The position numbers were made by a program, and so were the translations under genes. This document shows, piece by piece, positions 39,351-48,416 of a DNA stretch of 49,306 nucleotides. Under the pieces are notes generated by a model. It did no database searches. It was not told the DNA's origin and saw nothing but the letters and a program-made list of their open reading frames with translations. Position 1 is the first letter of the stretch. Each line of letters opens with the position of its first letter. The DNA comes from an uncultured Bacteroidota bacterium (lineage in GTDB: Bacteria; Bacteroidota; Bacteroidia; Chitinophagales; Chitinophagaceae): NCBI GenBank assembly GCA_903882805.1, contig CAIRYK010000052.1:1-49306 (forward strand), written 5' to 3'.

Positions 39351-40537
39351 ATTTGATGCCCCCAATTCATTCCAAGGTCATTGCGATTCCAGGTCTGACC
39401 GCCATCGCTATAATCTTTGTTTACCGGCGGTATCGATACGAATACCTTATCATCCGGAATAAATGTTTGCGTCATGCGGTACATTTCCCGCTCTATCTTG
39501 TTTTTCAACCCAGTGCGGTAAGGGATGTTAACGGCAAACGCCTCCTTTGTGTTCGGGTTCTGAATAGAACCTTGCAGCAGCTTTGACAAGCTATCCAATT
39601 GCTCTTGTGCCAGGACCTTTCCCCCATTTATTCGCGGACTGTAGATTACTTCCTCGATACACTTGGCTATCATGTTCATGCCAATCAGCCTGTCGAACTG
39701 GCTTGCATTTCTTACAATTGTGTTAGTAAAATCGTGGTAGCTGCTCATTTCCAGATTCAAGCCATACGTACGGTAGTTGGTCTGGTATTGCTGACGAACA
39801 AAAGTTTTGGCGGCATAGTTGCTATCTGCCTCAAAGCACTGGTACCCAACCATGTTATAGAAGTTGAACTGATCAAGGTAAACGTCGAGAGCTTCCACGC
39901 CCTGGGCTGCAAGTTGATCCTGATAGTATCCATAAAAGAAAGTACCCGTCTTGTGGGTAGCATCTTGGTAGTGTAGTATCAGGTCATCAATGTTTACAAT
40001 GGTTTGGCTGCGCCCTTCTGGTACAACAACATCCAGCGTCCACAGTGGCTGTGCAATCAGGTCATTATACAGGTAGATCTTAACCGTACACGCACCCGAC
40101 ATGATCAACCCGATGCTATTGATTTTCACAGCGAAATCGCCTTCAGCTACATTCAGTTGCCATCCGCAAAACTTGCCGGTATTAGGTATCGGTTTGTATG
40201 CGGTCCTGAAATTCTTGCTGAATATGTTTTTCGGGTGCTCAATCAACTGATCAATAATGAATACCCCGTTGAGGCAATCCATTATGTTGGCTTTTTTCAA
40301 ATCAAGCAAATACTGATTTAAGTTGTCGCTCGATATCGTTTTATCGGGTTGAGCTTGCCATAATAATGCTGGTCCACATACTTGATGGTCTCTGTTGAAT
40401 GGCAGGCCAGATAAACACTCTTTTACTGCATCGCTCAGCACGGGCGAAAACGAAGCATCAGTAGGCTGCGTCCAACCTTTACGCGCTGAGAGCGCAGGCA
40501 ATACTAATGCTTCGTCAAATCCGTTGCTTATGGGCAT
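39347..40537 (-). CDS. Virion structural protein of the connector region
   Basis: A 396-aa protein with mixed alpha/beta composition and several Cys, Tyr and Phe-rich parts (YNMVGYQCFEADSNYAAKTF). It lies between the signal-peptide protein after the capsid and the duplicated protein. No family recognised; likely head-tail joining or a capsid-associated protein. Confidence 0.6.
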   Translation of the reverse strand: MPISNGFDEALVLPALSARKGWTQPTDASFSPVLSDAVKECLSGLPFNRDHQVCGPALLWQAQPDKTISSDNLNQYLLDLKKANIMDCLNGVFIIDQLIEHPKNIFSKNFRTAYKPIPNTGKFCGWQLNVAEGDFAVKINSIGLIMSGACTVKIYLYNDLIAQPLWTLDVVVPEGRSQTIVNIDDLILHYQDATHKTGTFFYGYYQDQLAAQGVEALDVYLDQFNFYNMVGYQCFEADSNYAAKTFVRQQYQTNYRTYGLNLEMSSYHDFTNTIVRNASQFDRLIGMNMIAKCIEEVIYSPRINGGKVLAQEQLDSLSKLLQGSIQNPNTKEAFAVNIPYRTGLKNKIEREMYRMTQTFIPDDKVFVSIPPVNKDYSDGGQTWNRNDLGMNWGHQI

Positions 40538-40541
40538 TGTC

Positions 40542-41030
40542 TTAGTTTAAGCCGGTGATGTAATTTGCTTTGAGGTAATAAGTTCCAGTTGCTCTACTGG
40601 TCTGTGTACCGCCCGTTATTATTCTGACTCGTAGCTTTCGGTACTGACACTTCGGGTAAATGAAAGTATAGGTAGTGCCTGCTACTGTTCCTGTATCCGT
40701 CAGACCATACGTCATTGTCTGGTCTGTTTTTAACGTTCGCCACGTACCATTGGTTATGGTAGTTGCATCATCGCTACCCTGTACAATCATACTCATAGTA
40801 GTGGTGCCGGTTATGTTAGCGTTTACTACCACAAATTGCACATCCCATTGGTCGTTGTCGCTTTTGCCGTTCGACAAATAGGTTGTATCTGTATTTGTAG
40901 TAGTGTCACCGCTTTGTTTCACTGTGCCGGCAGCATTATACGCTATCAGTGCTCCTGACCTTGCGCCCGTCTGGGCAAAGCACATTGTAGCGGAACACGC
41001 TACTACAATGGCTAAAAGAAATCTCTTCAT
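40542..41030 (-). CDS. Capsid-proximal protein with Sec signal
   Basis: A 162-aa protein with a clear signal peptide (MKRFLLAIVVACSATMCFA) and a Thr/Ser/Gly-rich beta domain (DQWDVQFVVVNANITGTT). The position directly after the major capsid gene is that of decoration proteins. An export signal on such a protein is unusual; see findings. Confidence 0.6.
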   Translation of the reverse strand: MKRFLLAIVVACSATMCFAQTGARSGALIAYNAAGTVKQSGDTTTNTDTTYLSNGKSDNDQWDVQFVVVNANITGTTTMSMIVQGSDDATTITNGTWRTLKTDQTMTYGLTDTGTVAGTTYTFIYPKCQYRKLRVRIITGGTQTSRATGTYYLKANYITGLN

Positions 41031-41093
41031 TCTGTTGTTTTTGAAGGGTTTTTTAAAAAAGAAACTGGTAATTCAATGCTGGCTGATTCAGGA

Positions 41094-42125
41094 TTACGTT
41101 TGCGCAATCTCGAAAATGGTGCTTTCACCGCTTGTGCTCAATGGAGTAGTCGCTTGCGCTATATCCACACTGATTTCAAATTGCATCATGTTGTCCTGTT
41201 GCACACCGTTACTAGTGCTCGTGTCTTGGCGCAACTCATAAGCGTGCACCGCGAACGTAAGCTTCGTACCGTATGGATCCTTAAATGAACCATACCCACC
41301 GACATAGCTGTTGTAATCGCCGGAACCAGTTCTGTTTTGTTTTGGGATCCAGTCAATCAGAGCTACTGAACCTGGTGCCATGATAAGCGCTACACCCTGA
41401 CCATAGTTACTATCGGTAAGATCCACCGATTCTTGTATGTTCATGCCAGTGAACTGAAATGCAGTGTTTTGAGCATTTTCGCTGCCCTGCGCAGCCCAGA
41501 ACGAAGCGTTAACATAACACTGACCACCGCTGATACAATCGAACGTACCATTGTTGTAGTAGTTCTGCGTCATAATAGTTTTTGCCAACTGGAAAAACTG
41601 TTTCTGATCTGCAGCGCCAATTTCATGCGCATAGTTTGTCGCATTCCACGTCACGCGATTACCAATCGGTGTGGTAGTCTTTACAGCTTGCGTCCTGTTC
41701 GTTAATAGAAATGCGACAAAGTCGCTCTCTATTTGCGAATGGATGTTCAAGATGCAATTCATTACGTTCTGGTCGAATGCTTCCTGCCAACTGAAGATGT
41801 TGTTATCCATCTGCTTTAGCGATATGCTGAAAGTATCTGAATAAGTACTCCAGCTGAGCGGCATGCTCATTGAGTCTCCGGAACTACCGGTGTGCGTTGC
41901 TGATCGCTGACTACCAGGTGTTCTAACTTGGCGTTTCATTGCGTAAGCCGTTACGGTACGATCTTCACGCGTCCTGATTGCAGCTGCATCCTTGATAAGG
42001 ATGTCGGAATTCGACAGTCCTAACTTTAAAGCAGGCAACACTTTTTCCCTGCTTTCGGGGGCTGTGAATTTTTTGGCAAGCCGCGTCTGTGCGGCTACCA
42101 GATTTGAAGGTGAGAAATTTGCCAC
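41094..42125 (-). CDS. Major capsid protein (probable)
   Basis: A 343-aa protein next to the scaffold-like gene, with its own promoter and a terminator in front of it, as for the most abundant virion protein. The N-terminal part resembles phage capsid arms (VLPALKLGLSNSDILIKD) and the rest is alpha/beta with VALIMAPGSVALIDWIPKQN near 260-280 and a beta end (KLTFAVHAYEL). No named family can be given with confidence, but the position and size support the call. Confidence 0.7.
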   Translation of the reverse strand: MANFSPSNLVAAQTRLAKKFTAPESREKVLPALKLGLSNSDILIKDAAAIRTREDRTVTAYAMKRQVRTPGSQRSATHTGSSGDSMSMPLSWSTYSDTFSISLKQMDNNIFSWQEAFDQNVMNCILNIHSQIESDFVAFLLTNRTQAVKTTTPIGNRVTWNATNYAHEIGAADQKQFFQLAKTIMTQNYYNNGTFDCISGGQCYVNASFWAAQGSENAQNTAFQFTGMNIQESVDLTDSNYGQGVALIMAPGSVALIDWIPKQNRTGSGDYNSYVGGYGSFKDPYGTKLTFAVHAYELRQDTSTSNGVQQDNMMQFEISVDIAQATTPLSTSGESTIFEIAQT

Positions 42126-42176
42126 TTTGATAGAGTTTTAGGCAAGAATCATGTAGCACGGCTACGATTATTTGGG

Positions 42177-42218
42177 CGCGTATCTTGGCCCTTAGGTAGG
42201 TGGAATCGCGTATCTTGG
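42177..42218 (-). repeat. Direct repeat in the capsid leader
   Basis: CGCGTATCTTGG occurs at 42177-42188 and again at 42207-42218, a 30-bp spacing, between the capsid promoter and its gene. Next to it a GTAGC/GCTAC hairpin is seen at about 42153-42165. These could be regulator sites or leader-RNA elements. Confidence 0.5.
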
Positions 42219-42228
42219 ATTCCGGATG

Positions 42229-42258
42229 TAAAAATACTTACTAAATCAATTCAACAAA
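42229..42258 (-). promoter_or_regulatory. Promoter of the major capsid gene
   Basis: Leftward TTTG (42258-42255), an 18-nt spacer and TATTTTTA (42236-42229) match the Bacteroidota consensus except for the last base. It lies downstream of the terminator at 42303-42337, so capsid has its own transcription start near 42222 and an untranslated leader of about 95 nt. Confidence 0.55.
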
Positions 42259-42302
42259 ATATATTTTTAGGCATGACTAATTTTTATTTATAGACAAGAC
42301 AT

Positions 42303-42337
42303 AAAAAAAACCAACCCAATAAGAATAAAGGGTTGGT
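42303..42337 (-). terminator. Intrinsic terminator after the scaffold gene
   Basis: Read leftward, ACCAACCC (42337-42330), a 12-nt loop and GGGTTGGT (42317-42310) are followed by seven T or more. A textbook intrinsic terminator that ends the packaging/scaffold transcript before the capsid promoter. Confidence 0.85.
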
Positions 42338-42363
42338 CATTTACTAATCACCATGAAAACATC

Positions 42364-43179
42364 TTAGTCAAGAATGAGCGGAGTGCCGGCATCATCCATT
42401 TCTTTCATTATTTTGGCAAGATGACCGCCATAGTCGTGTTCTGTACCCATTGCTGAACCTTTGCCGTGTTTATCTTCAAAATCTTTCAATACTTCGCTGG
42501 CCTTACTGTAGGTCGGTTTACTTTTCGTGTCTGAATTATCGCCGCCTCTACCTTTTCGGTTTGGATCTGATTCGCCAATCCATTTCTTTTCGGTAACAAA
42601 TCCTTTGATGGCTTCTGTGTGCTCTACTTCTGTCTGAAGCTTTGCATCCTTCACTTTTTCGCCATTGCGGTAAGTAACAATCTTGCCGTTTTCTTCTTTG
42701 AAGTCATAACCGTTGGCTTTCATAACAGCCTCAACCTCTGCTTTGCTCATGCCGTTGTTTGTTTCCGGAATAGCAGCATGTATTTTGCTTTGCAACATTA
42801 CTTGACTGGCCTGAGTCTTGGCAGCATCGCGCTCACGCTCTAGATCTGTAATGTTTTTGCGCAGGTTATTGATGGTATCTGTCTGGTCTGTTTTAGCGGA
42901 TACAGTCTTAACCAAATCTTCAATTTTGTTGCCCTGGAAATCAAGGTTGTTTTCTTTTTTGTACGCTTTTACAGCTTCTTTAACGGCAATTTCTGTGCCG
43001 GCTGTTTTCCCTTCTGTGTATTTAGAAGTGTCTCGAATCTTCAATTCGTCGGCAGTAAACACCTCCACTTCTGGGATGGTAATATCCTTTTCTTCGGGCG
43101 CATCAATTGCGGTTTGTAGTTCAGTGGCATCTATTTTTAGTTTGCTTGCCAACGCTTTTATTGCTTTTTTTGATAGCAT
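42364..43179 (-). CDS. Scaffolding protein (probable)
   Basis: A 271-aa protein, highly charged and helical, with a coiled-coil centre (TDTINNLRKNITDLERERDA) and a flexible Lys/Asp/Gly-rich C-terminus. It lies directly before the capsid gene, the usual place of scaffolding proteins, and has their composition. No protease gene or protease domain is seen. Confidence 0.7.
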   Translation of the reverse strand: MLSKKAIKALASKLKIDATELQTAIDAPEEKDITIPEVEVFTADELKIRDTSKYTEGKTAGTEIAVKEAVKAYKKENNLDFQGNKIEDLVKTVSAKTDQTDTINNLRKNITDLERERDAAKTQASQVMLQSKIHAAIPETNNGMSKAEVEAVMKANGYDFKEENGKIVTYRNGEKVKDAKLQTEVEHTEAIKGFVTEKKWIGESDPNRKGRGGDNSDTKSKPTYSKASEVLKDFEDKHGKGSAMGTEHDYGGHLAKIMKEMDDAGTPLILD

Positions 43180-43211
43180 AATATTTTGTTTTAATGATTA
43201 CATAATTTAAG

Positions 43212-43246
43212 CAGCAAAACTGGACATAATCTGCCCAGTTTTGCTG
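43212..43246 (-). other. 12-bp stem-loop before the scaffold gene
   Basis: CAGCAAAACTGG (43212-43223) and CCAGTTTTGCTG (43235-43246) are exact complements with an 11-nt loop. There is no T-run. It lies between the 127-aa gene and the scaffold gene and may be an RNA processing or stability element. Confidence 0.6.
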
Positions 43247-43255
43247 TGATGGGTT

Positions 43256-43639
43256 TTAGTCCTTATATAGTTCTATTACCTTATCATCCCACTCCACGCC
43301 ATCTGTTTCGGATGGTTCGCGTTTAATCTTGCCTGGCTTTGGCTCGGAAGCATCAATATAGATAAGGCCCCTTGAATGCCAGGTCCGGTTCAACTGTGCT
43401 GCTCTGAATGGCTCGATACGAACTGTCTTAACCTTTTTTTGAATCTCACCGATGTAATGGCTAAATAGTTGACCGCCGTCGCGGGTATTCTTTTTCATTA
43501 CCGGTTCAACAGATACTTTGTACTCGTGATACTCTTTGTTGTAGTTCTGAGTAGCTGGCTCTTGTGCCGACACTGCGGTCTGTTCCGCTGTCGGTTTTGT
43601 TTTCTCTGCGGTCTGTTCCGCTGTCGGTTGTTTTGCCAT
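43256..43639 (-). CDS. Hypothetical head-region protein with TAEQTA repeats
   Basis: A 127-aa protein whose N-terminus repeats PTAEQTAEKTKPTAEQTA. At the DNA level this is a direct repeat of about 23 bp (near 43574 and 43607). The rest is a folded basic part (KVKTVRIEPFRAAQLNRTW). Its role is unknown; it stands between scaffold and the 153-aa gene. Confidence 0.6.
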   Translation of the reverse strand: MAKQPTAEQTAEKTKPTAEQTAVSAQEPATQNYNKEYHEYKVSVEPVMKKNTRDGGQLFSHYIGEIQKKVKTVRIEPFRAAQLNRTWHSRGLIYIDASEPKPGKIKREPSETDGVEWDDKVIELYKD

Positions 43640-43673
43640 AGTTTATGGTTTTTAATTGTACTTGAAAACGTTT

Positions 43674-44135
43674 TTAACTGGGTAAATGGATTTTTTTCTT
43701 AGCGCCATTGTGTAGCAGCTGGTTGGTACGAAGTTGCTTTTGTTCCTTTTCAAACTCTTCGTTGAGTTCTTTGTTTATCTTATCCCGTATAGGTTTAAGT
43801 ATCACATCAACACCTATCGCCATTTCATCCATCAATCGGTTCATCTGGCAATACACTGGCAGATCAACACCGATATCTTTTGCTGTTACGCCCCGCGCTA
43901 TCTGCAGTGATACAAATGCGCTGGTTAATGACAGGTCACCGCCTACAGTAGCATATATCGCACACTCTTCAAATTCATCGAGCGTGCATTTCACGGCATG
44001 GTACGTAAATACAGACATTGACAGTAATAGGTAATCTCTGAATCCGTCGGGGATATTTTCAGCAGGGAATACCATCCCTTTTATAGCGGCTGTTACCCGC
44101 TGGTTAAACTTAGCTTCAAACTGTTGTTGCGTCAT
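43674..44135 (-). CDS. Hypothetical head-region protein, portal-adjacent
   Basis: A 153-aa helical protein joined to the portal gene by ATGA. It has no recognised domain. The context (portal, then this gene, then a small basic protein and scaffold) suggests a head morphogenesis factor. Confidence 0.6.
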   Translation of the reverse strand: MTQQQFEAKFNQRVTAAIKGMVFPAENIPDGFRDYLLLSMSVFTYHAVKCTLDEFEECAIYATVGGDLSLTSAFVSLQIARGVTAKDIGVDLPVYCQMNRLMDEMAIGVDVILKPIRDKINKELNEEFEKEQKQLRTNQLLHNGAKKKIHLPS

Positions 44136-45823
44136 GGCTTTGTATTTTGGATTTTTAAATTCTCTTTAGCGTTTTCTTTTTCTATCCTGGCATTGTTTTC
44201 CTTAACCTTTTTATCGAGGTATGCATCGCGCAATGCCATCAGTGTTTTAAGATCCTTAGTTATCAGGTCATTAGGGTCCAGTGTCATTACCCACATCGGG
44301 AAATTCACTTTCCTGCATAAATCTTCCGGATTGGTAAGTACTGTACTTGCTTGACTAAGTGGTACATGAAACCAGTAGTCCAGTTTCATTAGTTTTATTT
44401 GTTTGCTCAGCTCTATACTATCGCTGGCAAACTCAGCCTGTAGGTATTGCAGATAGAGGAAATTGAGCGACGTATCATTTGCCCCATTTTTGCGCGCTTC
44501 TTCATACTTCTTCCAGATATCATCAGGGCTTTCAATGAGGTACCTGCGCCCGTAATTTATTTCGCACCCTTCGTATGAACTGAAATTGAATTCACCGATC
44601 ATGTTCGTTATCCAGCTTTCTACGAACTCAGCAGCATCGCTGTAATTGTTCAATCGGTCATTAACTGGCTGTACATCAATAAACCTACCTGTCGCAGTTG
44701 CTGGCTGAGCGCTCTCACTATCTTCCATCTGGTGTGTACCCCAAATCGTGTAATGAGCATCGCGGTAATACCCTGCAATCGTTTCGTCCATTTTATCCCA
44801 GCTCTCAACAGGAGGTGTGTAAAACCCTGCATAATCTTTCGGCATTGGGTCACCTGTTTTGGGGAATGGCACTACAATAGTTTCCGACACATCGTATTTG
44901 CTTTTCTTACCACTACCCTTGCACGATGGACAGTCTTTACCGCTTATTTTCTTTGTTCCGTTACACGTTGGGCAGTCGGAACCATAAAGCCATTTCAACG
45001 GGAAACCGTGATGCAGCTTAAACATGGTCAATACCGACCTATCGCGAAGGTGTTGATCGGCAACATCTATAATGTTGTTGTCGGGCGATACATAGCAATG
45101 GTAAACAGGATCCCAACAGTTACCAATTGTAATGGCTGGCACAGTTTCAAAATGGTTGGGATAAGATTCATCTTCAATTATCGTTGCTTTATCGCCATCC
45201 CACTTTATCAGGTAATCGTTAGCATCATCCACAACACGGAAGTATTGGTCATTGGCTTTGGCTGGATCTGCTTTTTCCTTTATTATTTTCTGGTCAATAT
45301 TGAAAACAATGTACTCAAACCTGCGGCCAGACGGCGGCGGATAATCGAACACATCCATACAGCTTTTGTAAGTTGGGTAAACGCTATCGTTCGATACTTC
45401 CATGAATATCATGCCCATTGGGTCATAGTGCATGGGTCCTATCCAGAACGTTTCCAACCAGCGGCGTATTGAATAGCCGTCTTTTACGTCCTTGAGTATG
45501 TTCAGCAGCTTCTTGCGGTCTGAAGCGCTCAAATAGTAGTTAGCAGATCCACCGCGTGCCTTCCATATCTTATCAATCGGCCGGTGAAGCCTGCCAAAGA
45601 AATCCTTATTGCTCGGGCTGTACTTTTTGCGTAGTTCCAGCAATTCAGCCTTTTCGTAATAGTCTATGCGTGCCAGGTATTTACCAAGATTCAAACCAGT
45701 ATTGTGCATGCGAACCTTATCGCAATACTCTTGTACGGCTTTCACATACAACTTGTTTGGGTTGTTTTTAATAACAGACGTTATCGAAAGTTTGCCTTCT
45801 GGGGCTGTAAGTGGTAAAATCAT
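44132..45823 (-). CDS. Portal protein with a DnaJ-type zinc-finger insertion
   Basis: A 563-aa protein immediately after the large terminase (ATGA overlap) and of normal portal size. The portal-like regions are about 1-270 and 320-540 (EFVESWITNMIGEFNFSSYE, then KEYEEARKNG-like helix of the crown). At about residues 282-306 it has CPTCNGTKKISGKDCPSC and KGSGKK, two CxxCxGxG-type zinc knuckles as in DnaJ. The call rests on position, size and the Bacteroidota phage portal build. The insertion is unusual. Confidence 0.8.
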   Translation of the reverse strand: MILPLTAPEGKLSITSVIKNNPNKLYVKAVQEYCDKVRMHNTGLNLGKYLARIDYYEKAELLELRKKYSPSNKDFFGRLHRPIDKIWKARGGSANYYLSASDRKKLLNILKDVKDGYSIRRWLETFWIGPMHYDPMGMIFMEVSNDSVYPTYKSCMDVFDYPPPSGRRFEYIVFNIDQKIIKEKADPAKANDQYFRVVDDANDYLIKWDGDKATIIEDESYPNHFETVPAITIGNCWDPVYHCYVSPDNNIIDVADQHLRDRSVLTMFKLHHGFPLKWLYGSDCPTCNGTKKISGKDCPSCKGSGKKSKYDVSETIVVPFPKTGDPMPKDYAGFYTPPVESWDKMDETIAGYYRDAHYTIWGTHQMEDSESAQPATATGRFIDVQPVNDRLNNYSDAAEFVESWITNMIGEFNFSSYEGCEINYGRRYLIESPDDIWKKYEEARKNGANDTSLNFLYLQYLQAEFASDSIELSKQIKLMKLDYWFHVPLSQASTVLTNPEDLCRKVNFPMWVMTLDPNDLITKDLKTLMALRDAYLDKKVKENNARIEKENAKENLKIQNTKP

Positions 45824-47256
45824 ACGTAAGAAATTTTGCGCCTACTTCTGTCGGCATAGTTTTGAAATTCAGTTGATAGGGTTGTGGTTATGAAGTAGCG
45901 CTTAGCATCGCTCAGGTGACCATATTGCTCGTATGTCTGTCCTGTTTCTTTGTTCTTGATTTTTGTTTTTAACACATTGCCGTTCGAATCCTTCTTGGTC
46001 ATTGTGTAATCTTCAATTGAGATTTGGCAATCCGAATCAATTACAATGCTCCAACCGGCATAGTTCTTTTCGTATATTTCATTAATGAAATCAGCCGACA
46101 TTGCAACACGCGGATGGCTTGGCTGTACCATGTTAATCACGTGGTACCCGTATTCCTCAAGTGTTTCAATGTATTTGTCGAAAAAGCTTCGATTGTTATC
46201 GTCGACGGTTGTCTTAGCGTTGGCGCTCGGATCACCATGCACAAAAATCACATCGTCATAATCAATACTTTCAAGCCACTTAATAAACCTCAATGCTGCT
46301 TTCTTAGCGGAGTTGTGTGGGCTGGCGCAAATCACTTCACCTATTTGGTTTAGCGACATTTCTTCGTAATCAACCTGCCATACGCTTTGTGTCACATACG
46401 GGTTAAGGTTGTTATCCAATGCAACATGGATTGGAAGCTTTTCAATGCGCTGTACTTTCCTGGTATGTTTTGCAGCATCAAAGTCCGTCCAGAACTCACC
46501 GCCGGTTACCTTATATCCCCATCTACCAAGCGTGTAGACAGTGTAGTAATACCCTTTGTTGTTTTCGTGGAACGCTATACGCTCATCGCTAACGAAAGGA
46601 TTATCAGCATAGGTCGTGTGCGTAACACGGTAGTTAAGGGCTACTTTCTTTTTGATGCCACGAACCAATATTTCGTATTCCTTCGTGTCTTCAAATGAAA
46701 GCGTATTAGGACTAACGGTAGAAAACCAATCCTGCCACAACCAAAAGTTCTGATAGTTCCCTTCGGTCTCTGGGTTAAAGCTGTAGTAGATCTTTACCTT
46801 ACTCTCACTACTCCTTACAGTTGTAAGTATTACGGTAAATGAAGCACGCTCTTTTACACCTTCCTCTATCCAGGCACGATTACAGGCGGTAATTGATTTT
46901 AGGTTTTGCGGTTCATTGCAGCCACGTGCGATGAACTTGTTACCGTTCACTTTGCAGGTAATTTCCAGCGGCGCTTTGGTGAATGAGAATAATGAGGAAA
47001 GGCCCCAATCGTTAACAATGTCTCGTATTAATTGCCACTGACTATCCTTGATATCGCCAAACTGTTCACGGATTAGGGCGCAGCGGAAATATGGCAGCGA
47101 CATACACTCTATAAGCAACAACTCAGCAATTGTGTAGCTCTTACCGCTATCACGTCCACCGTACAGAAATTCAATAGTATGCCTGTCTGCATCGTGCAAT
47201 AGGTGTCGATAGGCAGGCAGAATTACATTTTCATCAATGTCGATGTCGATGGTCAT
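45820..47256 (-). CDS. terL: Terminase large subunit
   Basis: A 478-aa protein. Walker A is GGRDSGKS at 33-40, Walker B is ACNRAWIEEG at 124-133 (catalytic Glu 131/132), coupling motif TTVRSS follows, and the nuclease domain starts near IFVHGDPSANAK with later acidic residues (VIDSDCQISIEDYTM). This is the PBSX/Terminase_3 type. It cuts and pumps DNA through the portal. The gene shares ATGA with portal and one base with the zinc-finger gene upstream. Confidence 0.95.
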   Translation of the reverse strand: MTIDIDIDENVILPAYRHLLHDADRHTIEFLYGGRDSGKSYTIAELLLIECMSLPYFRCALIREQFGDIKDSQWQLIRDIVNDWGLSSLFSFTKAPLEITCKVNGNKFIARGCNEPQNLKSITACNRAWIEEGVKERASFTVILTTVRSSESKVKIYYSFNPETEGNYQNFWLWQDWFSTVSPNTLSFEDTKEYEILVRGIKKKVALNYRVTHTTYADNPFVSDERIAFHENNKGYYYTVYTLGRWGYKVTGGEFWTDFDAAKHTRKVQRIEKLPIHVALDNNLNPYVTQSVWQVDYEEMSLNQIGEVICASPHNSAKKAALRFIKWLESIDYDDVIFVHGDPSANAKTTVDDNNRSFFDKYIETLEEYGYHVINMVQPSHPRVAMSADFINEIYEKNYAGWSIVIDSDCQISIEDYTMTKKDSNGNVLKTKIKNKETGQTYEQYGHLSDAKRYFITTTLSTEFQNYADRSRRKISYV

Positions 47257-47561
47257 TATTGCGGGGGTAGTGTGTAGGTGTCTTTTCCTGTGGCCCTATT
47301 TATTCCGCGTATGTAGATAGCGCTGGTAACACCATCGCCATTACATAAATCGCAATAAACTGCCGGTATTGTATTGTCGTAATCGTCCTTAGTGACGGTG
47401 CCCACTCCACCGCATTTACTGCATCGGTATGGTTTGGTATTTTCATCAGTAAGGATTGCCTTTAATTCAGTAAGCCCCGCAACTACCTGCGTATCATTCG
47501 CATAAGTTACAAGGGCTGCATTAATCTGCGCAACATTGATAGGGTTGATAGTGTTTGCCAT
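47256..47561 (-). CDS. Small zinc-finger protein beside terminase
   Basis: A 101-aa protein from the ATG at 47561. The C-terminal half has CSKCGGVG and CDLCNGDG (Cys47, 50, 70, 73), a single DnaJ-like CxxCxGxG zinc ribbon, after a helical N-terminal half. Its partner may be the portal, which carries the same motif type, or DNA. The stop TAA overlaps the terL start by one base. Confidence 0.65.
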   Translation of the reverse strand: MANTINPINVAQINAALVTYANDTQVVAGLTELKAILTDENTKPYRCSKCGGVGTVTKDDYDNTIPAVYCDLCNGDGVTSAIYIRGINRATGKDTYTLPPQ

Positions 47562-47627
47562 AGCTAAAAGAATAAAAGTGATAGGGTAAAAGGGGCTGGG
47601 CGGCAACTATTACACAATATTAGTAAT

Positions 47628-47674
47628 AAAAGTTAGACACGCCTAATAAATTTAATTAGTTACGTCTAACTTTT
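47628..47674 (-). other. Nested inverted repeat between small terminase and zinc-finger genes
   Basis: AAAAGTTAGAC (47628-47638) and GTCTAACTTTT (47664-47674) pair over 11 bp, with CTAAT/ATTAG nested in the loop. Read leftward, the outer stem ends in TTTTATTAC, so it could act as a terminator or attenuator before terL, or as an operator. Confidence 0.5.
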
Positions 47675-47688
47675 TAAAAAATCCTTTT

Positions 47689-48138
47689 TTACTCAGTTAC
47701 TGGACGTTTGGCGATGATATTAACCTTTATAGGATTATCCACTTTTGCTTTGAATGCAATTGCTGGATCTTCGTCATCTTCCGGATTGAAACCTTTTGGA
47801 GCGGCCAACCCTTGAATCTTAATAATTTCTTTGTCTATAGCGAGTAAAGCCCGAATACCAGCGGGAGTGCCGGCAAATTCGGGCTTTAATGAGCGTTTCA
47901 TATTCTGCAGTTGTTGCACCTTCAACTTACGCAATTCAGATAAGTTGGTGTTTTCATACTTTATCCACTGTTCACGCGCCTCAGCAAGTAAGCGCTCAGC
48001 GTGTCGGTCAGACGTGCACCACTCTTTATGCAGTATCTGTTGCACGATGATGGTAGACGGCACGCCCTCGATTATCCATCCTTGAATAGATAGTAATCGT
48101 TTGTTCATTTCCAATTTTGTGGCGCGCTGTCTCTGCAT
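47689..48138 (-). CDS. terS: Terminase small subunit (probable)
   Basis: A 149-aa protein from the ATG at 48138 (TAATG with the upstream stop). It has an HTH-like N-terminus (WIIEGVPSTIIVQQILHKEW), a central coiled coil (LSELRKLKVQQLQNMKRSL) and a C-terminal short beta tail, which is the arrangement of small terminases. It lies one gene before terL in the packaging string. It would recognise the packaging start site. Confidence 0.8.
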   Translation of the reverse strand: MQRQRATKLEMNKRLLSIQGWIIEGVPSTIIVQQILHKEWCTSDRHAERLLAEAREQWIKYENTNLSELRKLKVQQLQNMKRSLKPEFAGTPAGIRALLAIDKEIIKIQGLAAPKGFNPEDDEDPAIAFKAKVDNPIKVNIIAKRPVTE

Positions 48139-48383
48139 TACATACCAGTTGGTATCATTCTTTTAATTACGGCGATATAACGGGTCAATTCGTGATTGGC
48201 ATAACGCAGCTTGATAGCTTCTATCTCCCGCATTTTCTTTATCTCCGCATCATTGGTCTGGATGGGCGCGTCGTTGTCATATGCTTTCAGCGCATTAGAA
48301 TTGATGGTTAATTCTTCCGTCAGGTAGTCGAGAACTGTGCTACGAATTTCAGCCATAAGTAAAAGTTTTTCTTGTGTTTCCAT
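48138..48383 (-). CDS. Hypothetical packaging-region protein
   Basis: From the ATG at 48383 the protein has 81 aa, mostly helical and acidic (METQEKLLLMAEIRSTVLD). The start is 34 bp downstream of the tRNA-Gly 3' end; a TTG at 48404 would give 88 aa. The stop TAA shares one base with the small-terminase start. Function unknown. Confidence 0.6.
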   Translation of the reverse strand: METQEKLLLMAEIRSTVLDYLTEELTINSNALKAYDNDAPIQTNDAEIKKMREIEAIKLRYANHELTRYIAVIKRMIPTGM

Positions 48384-48416
48384 CGCTCCGAATTTGGGCG
48401 ACAAATGTAAAAAAAG

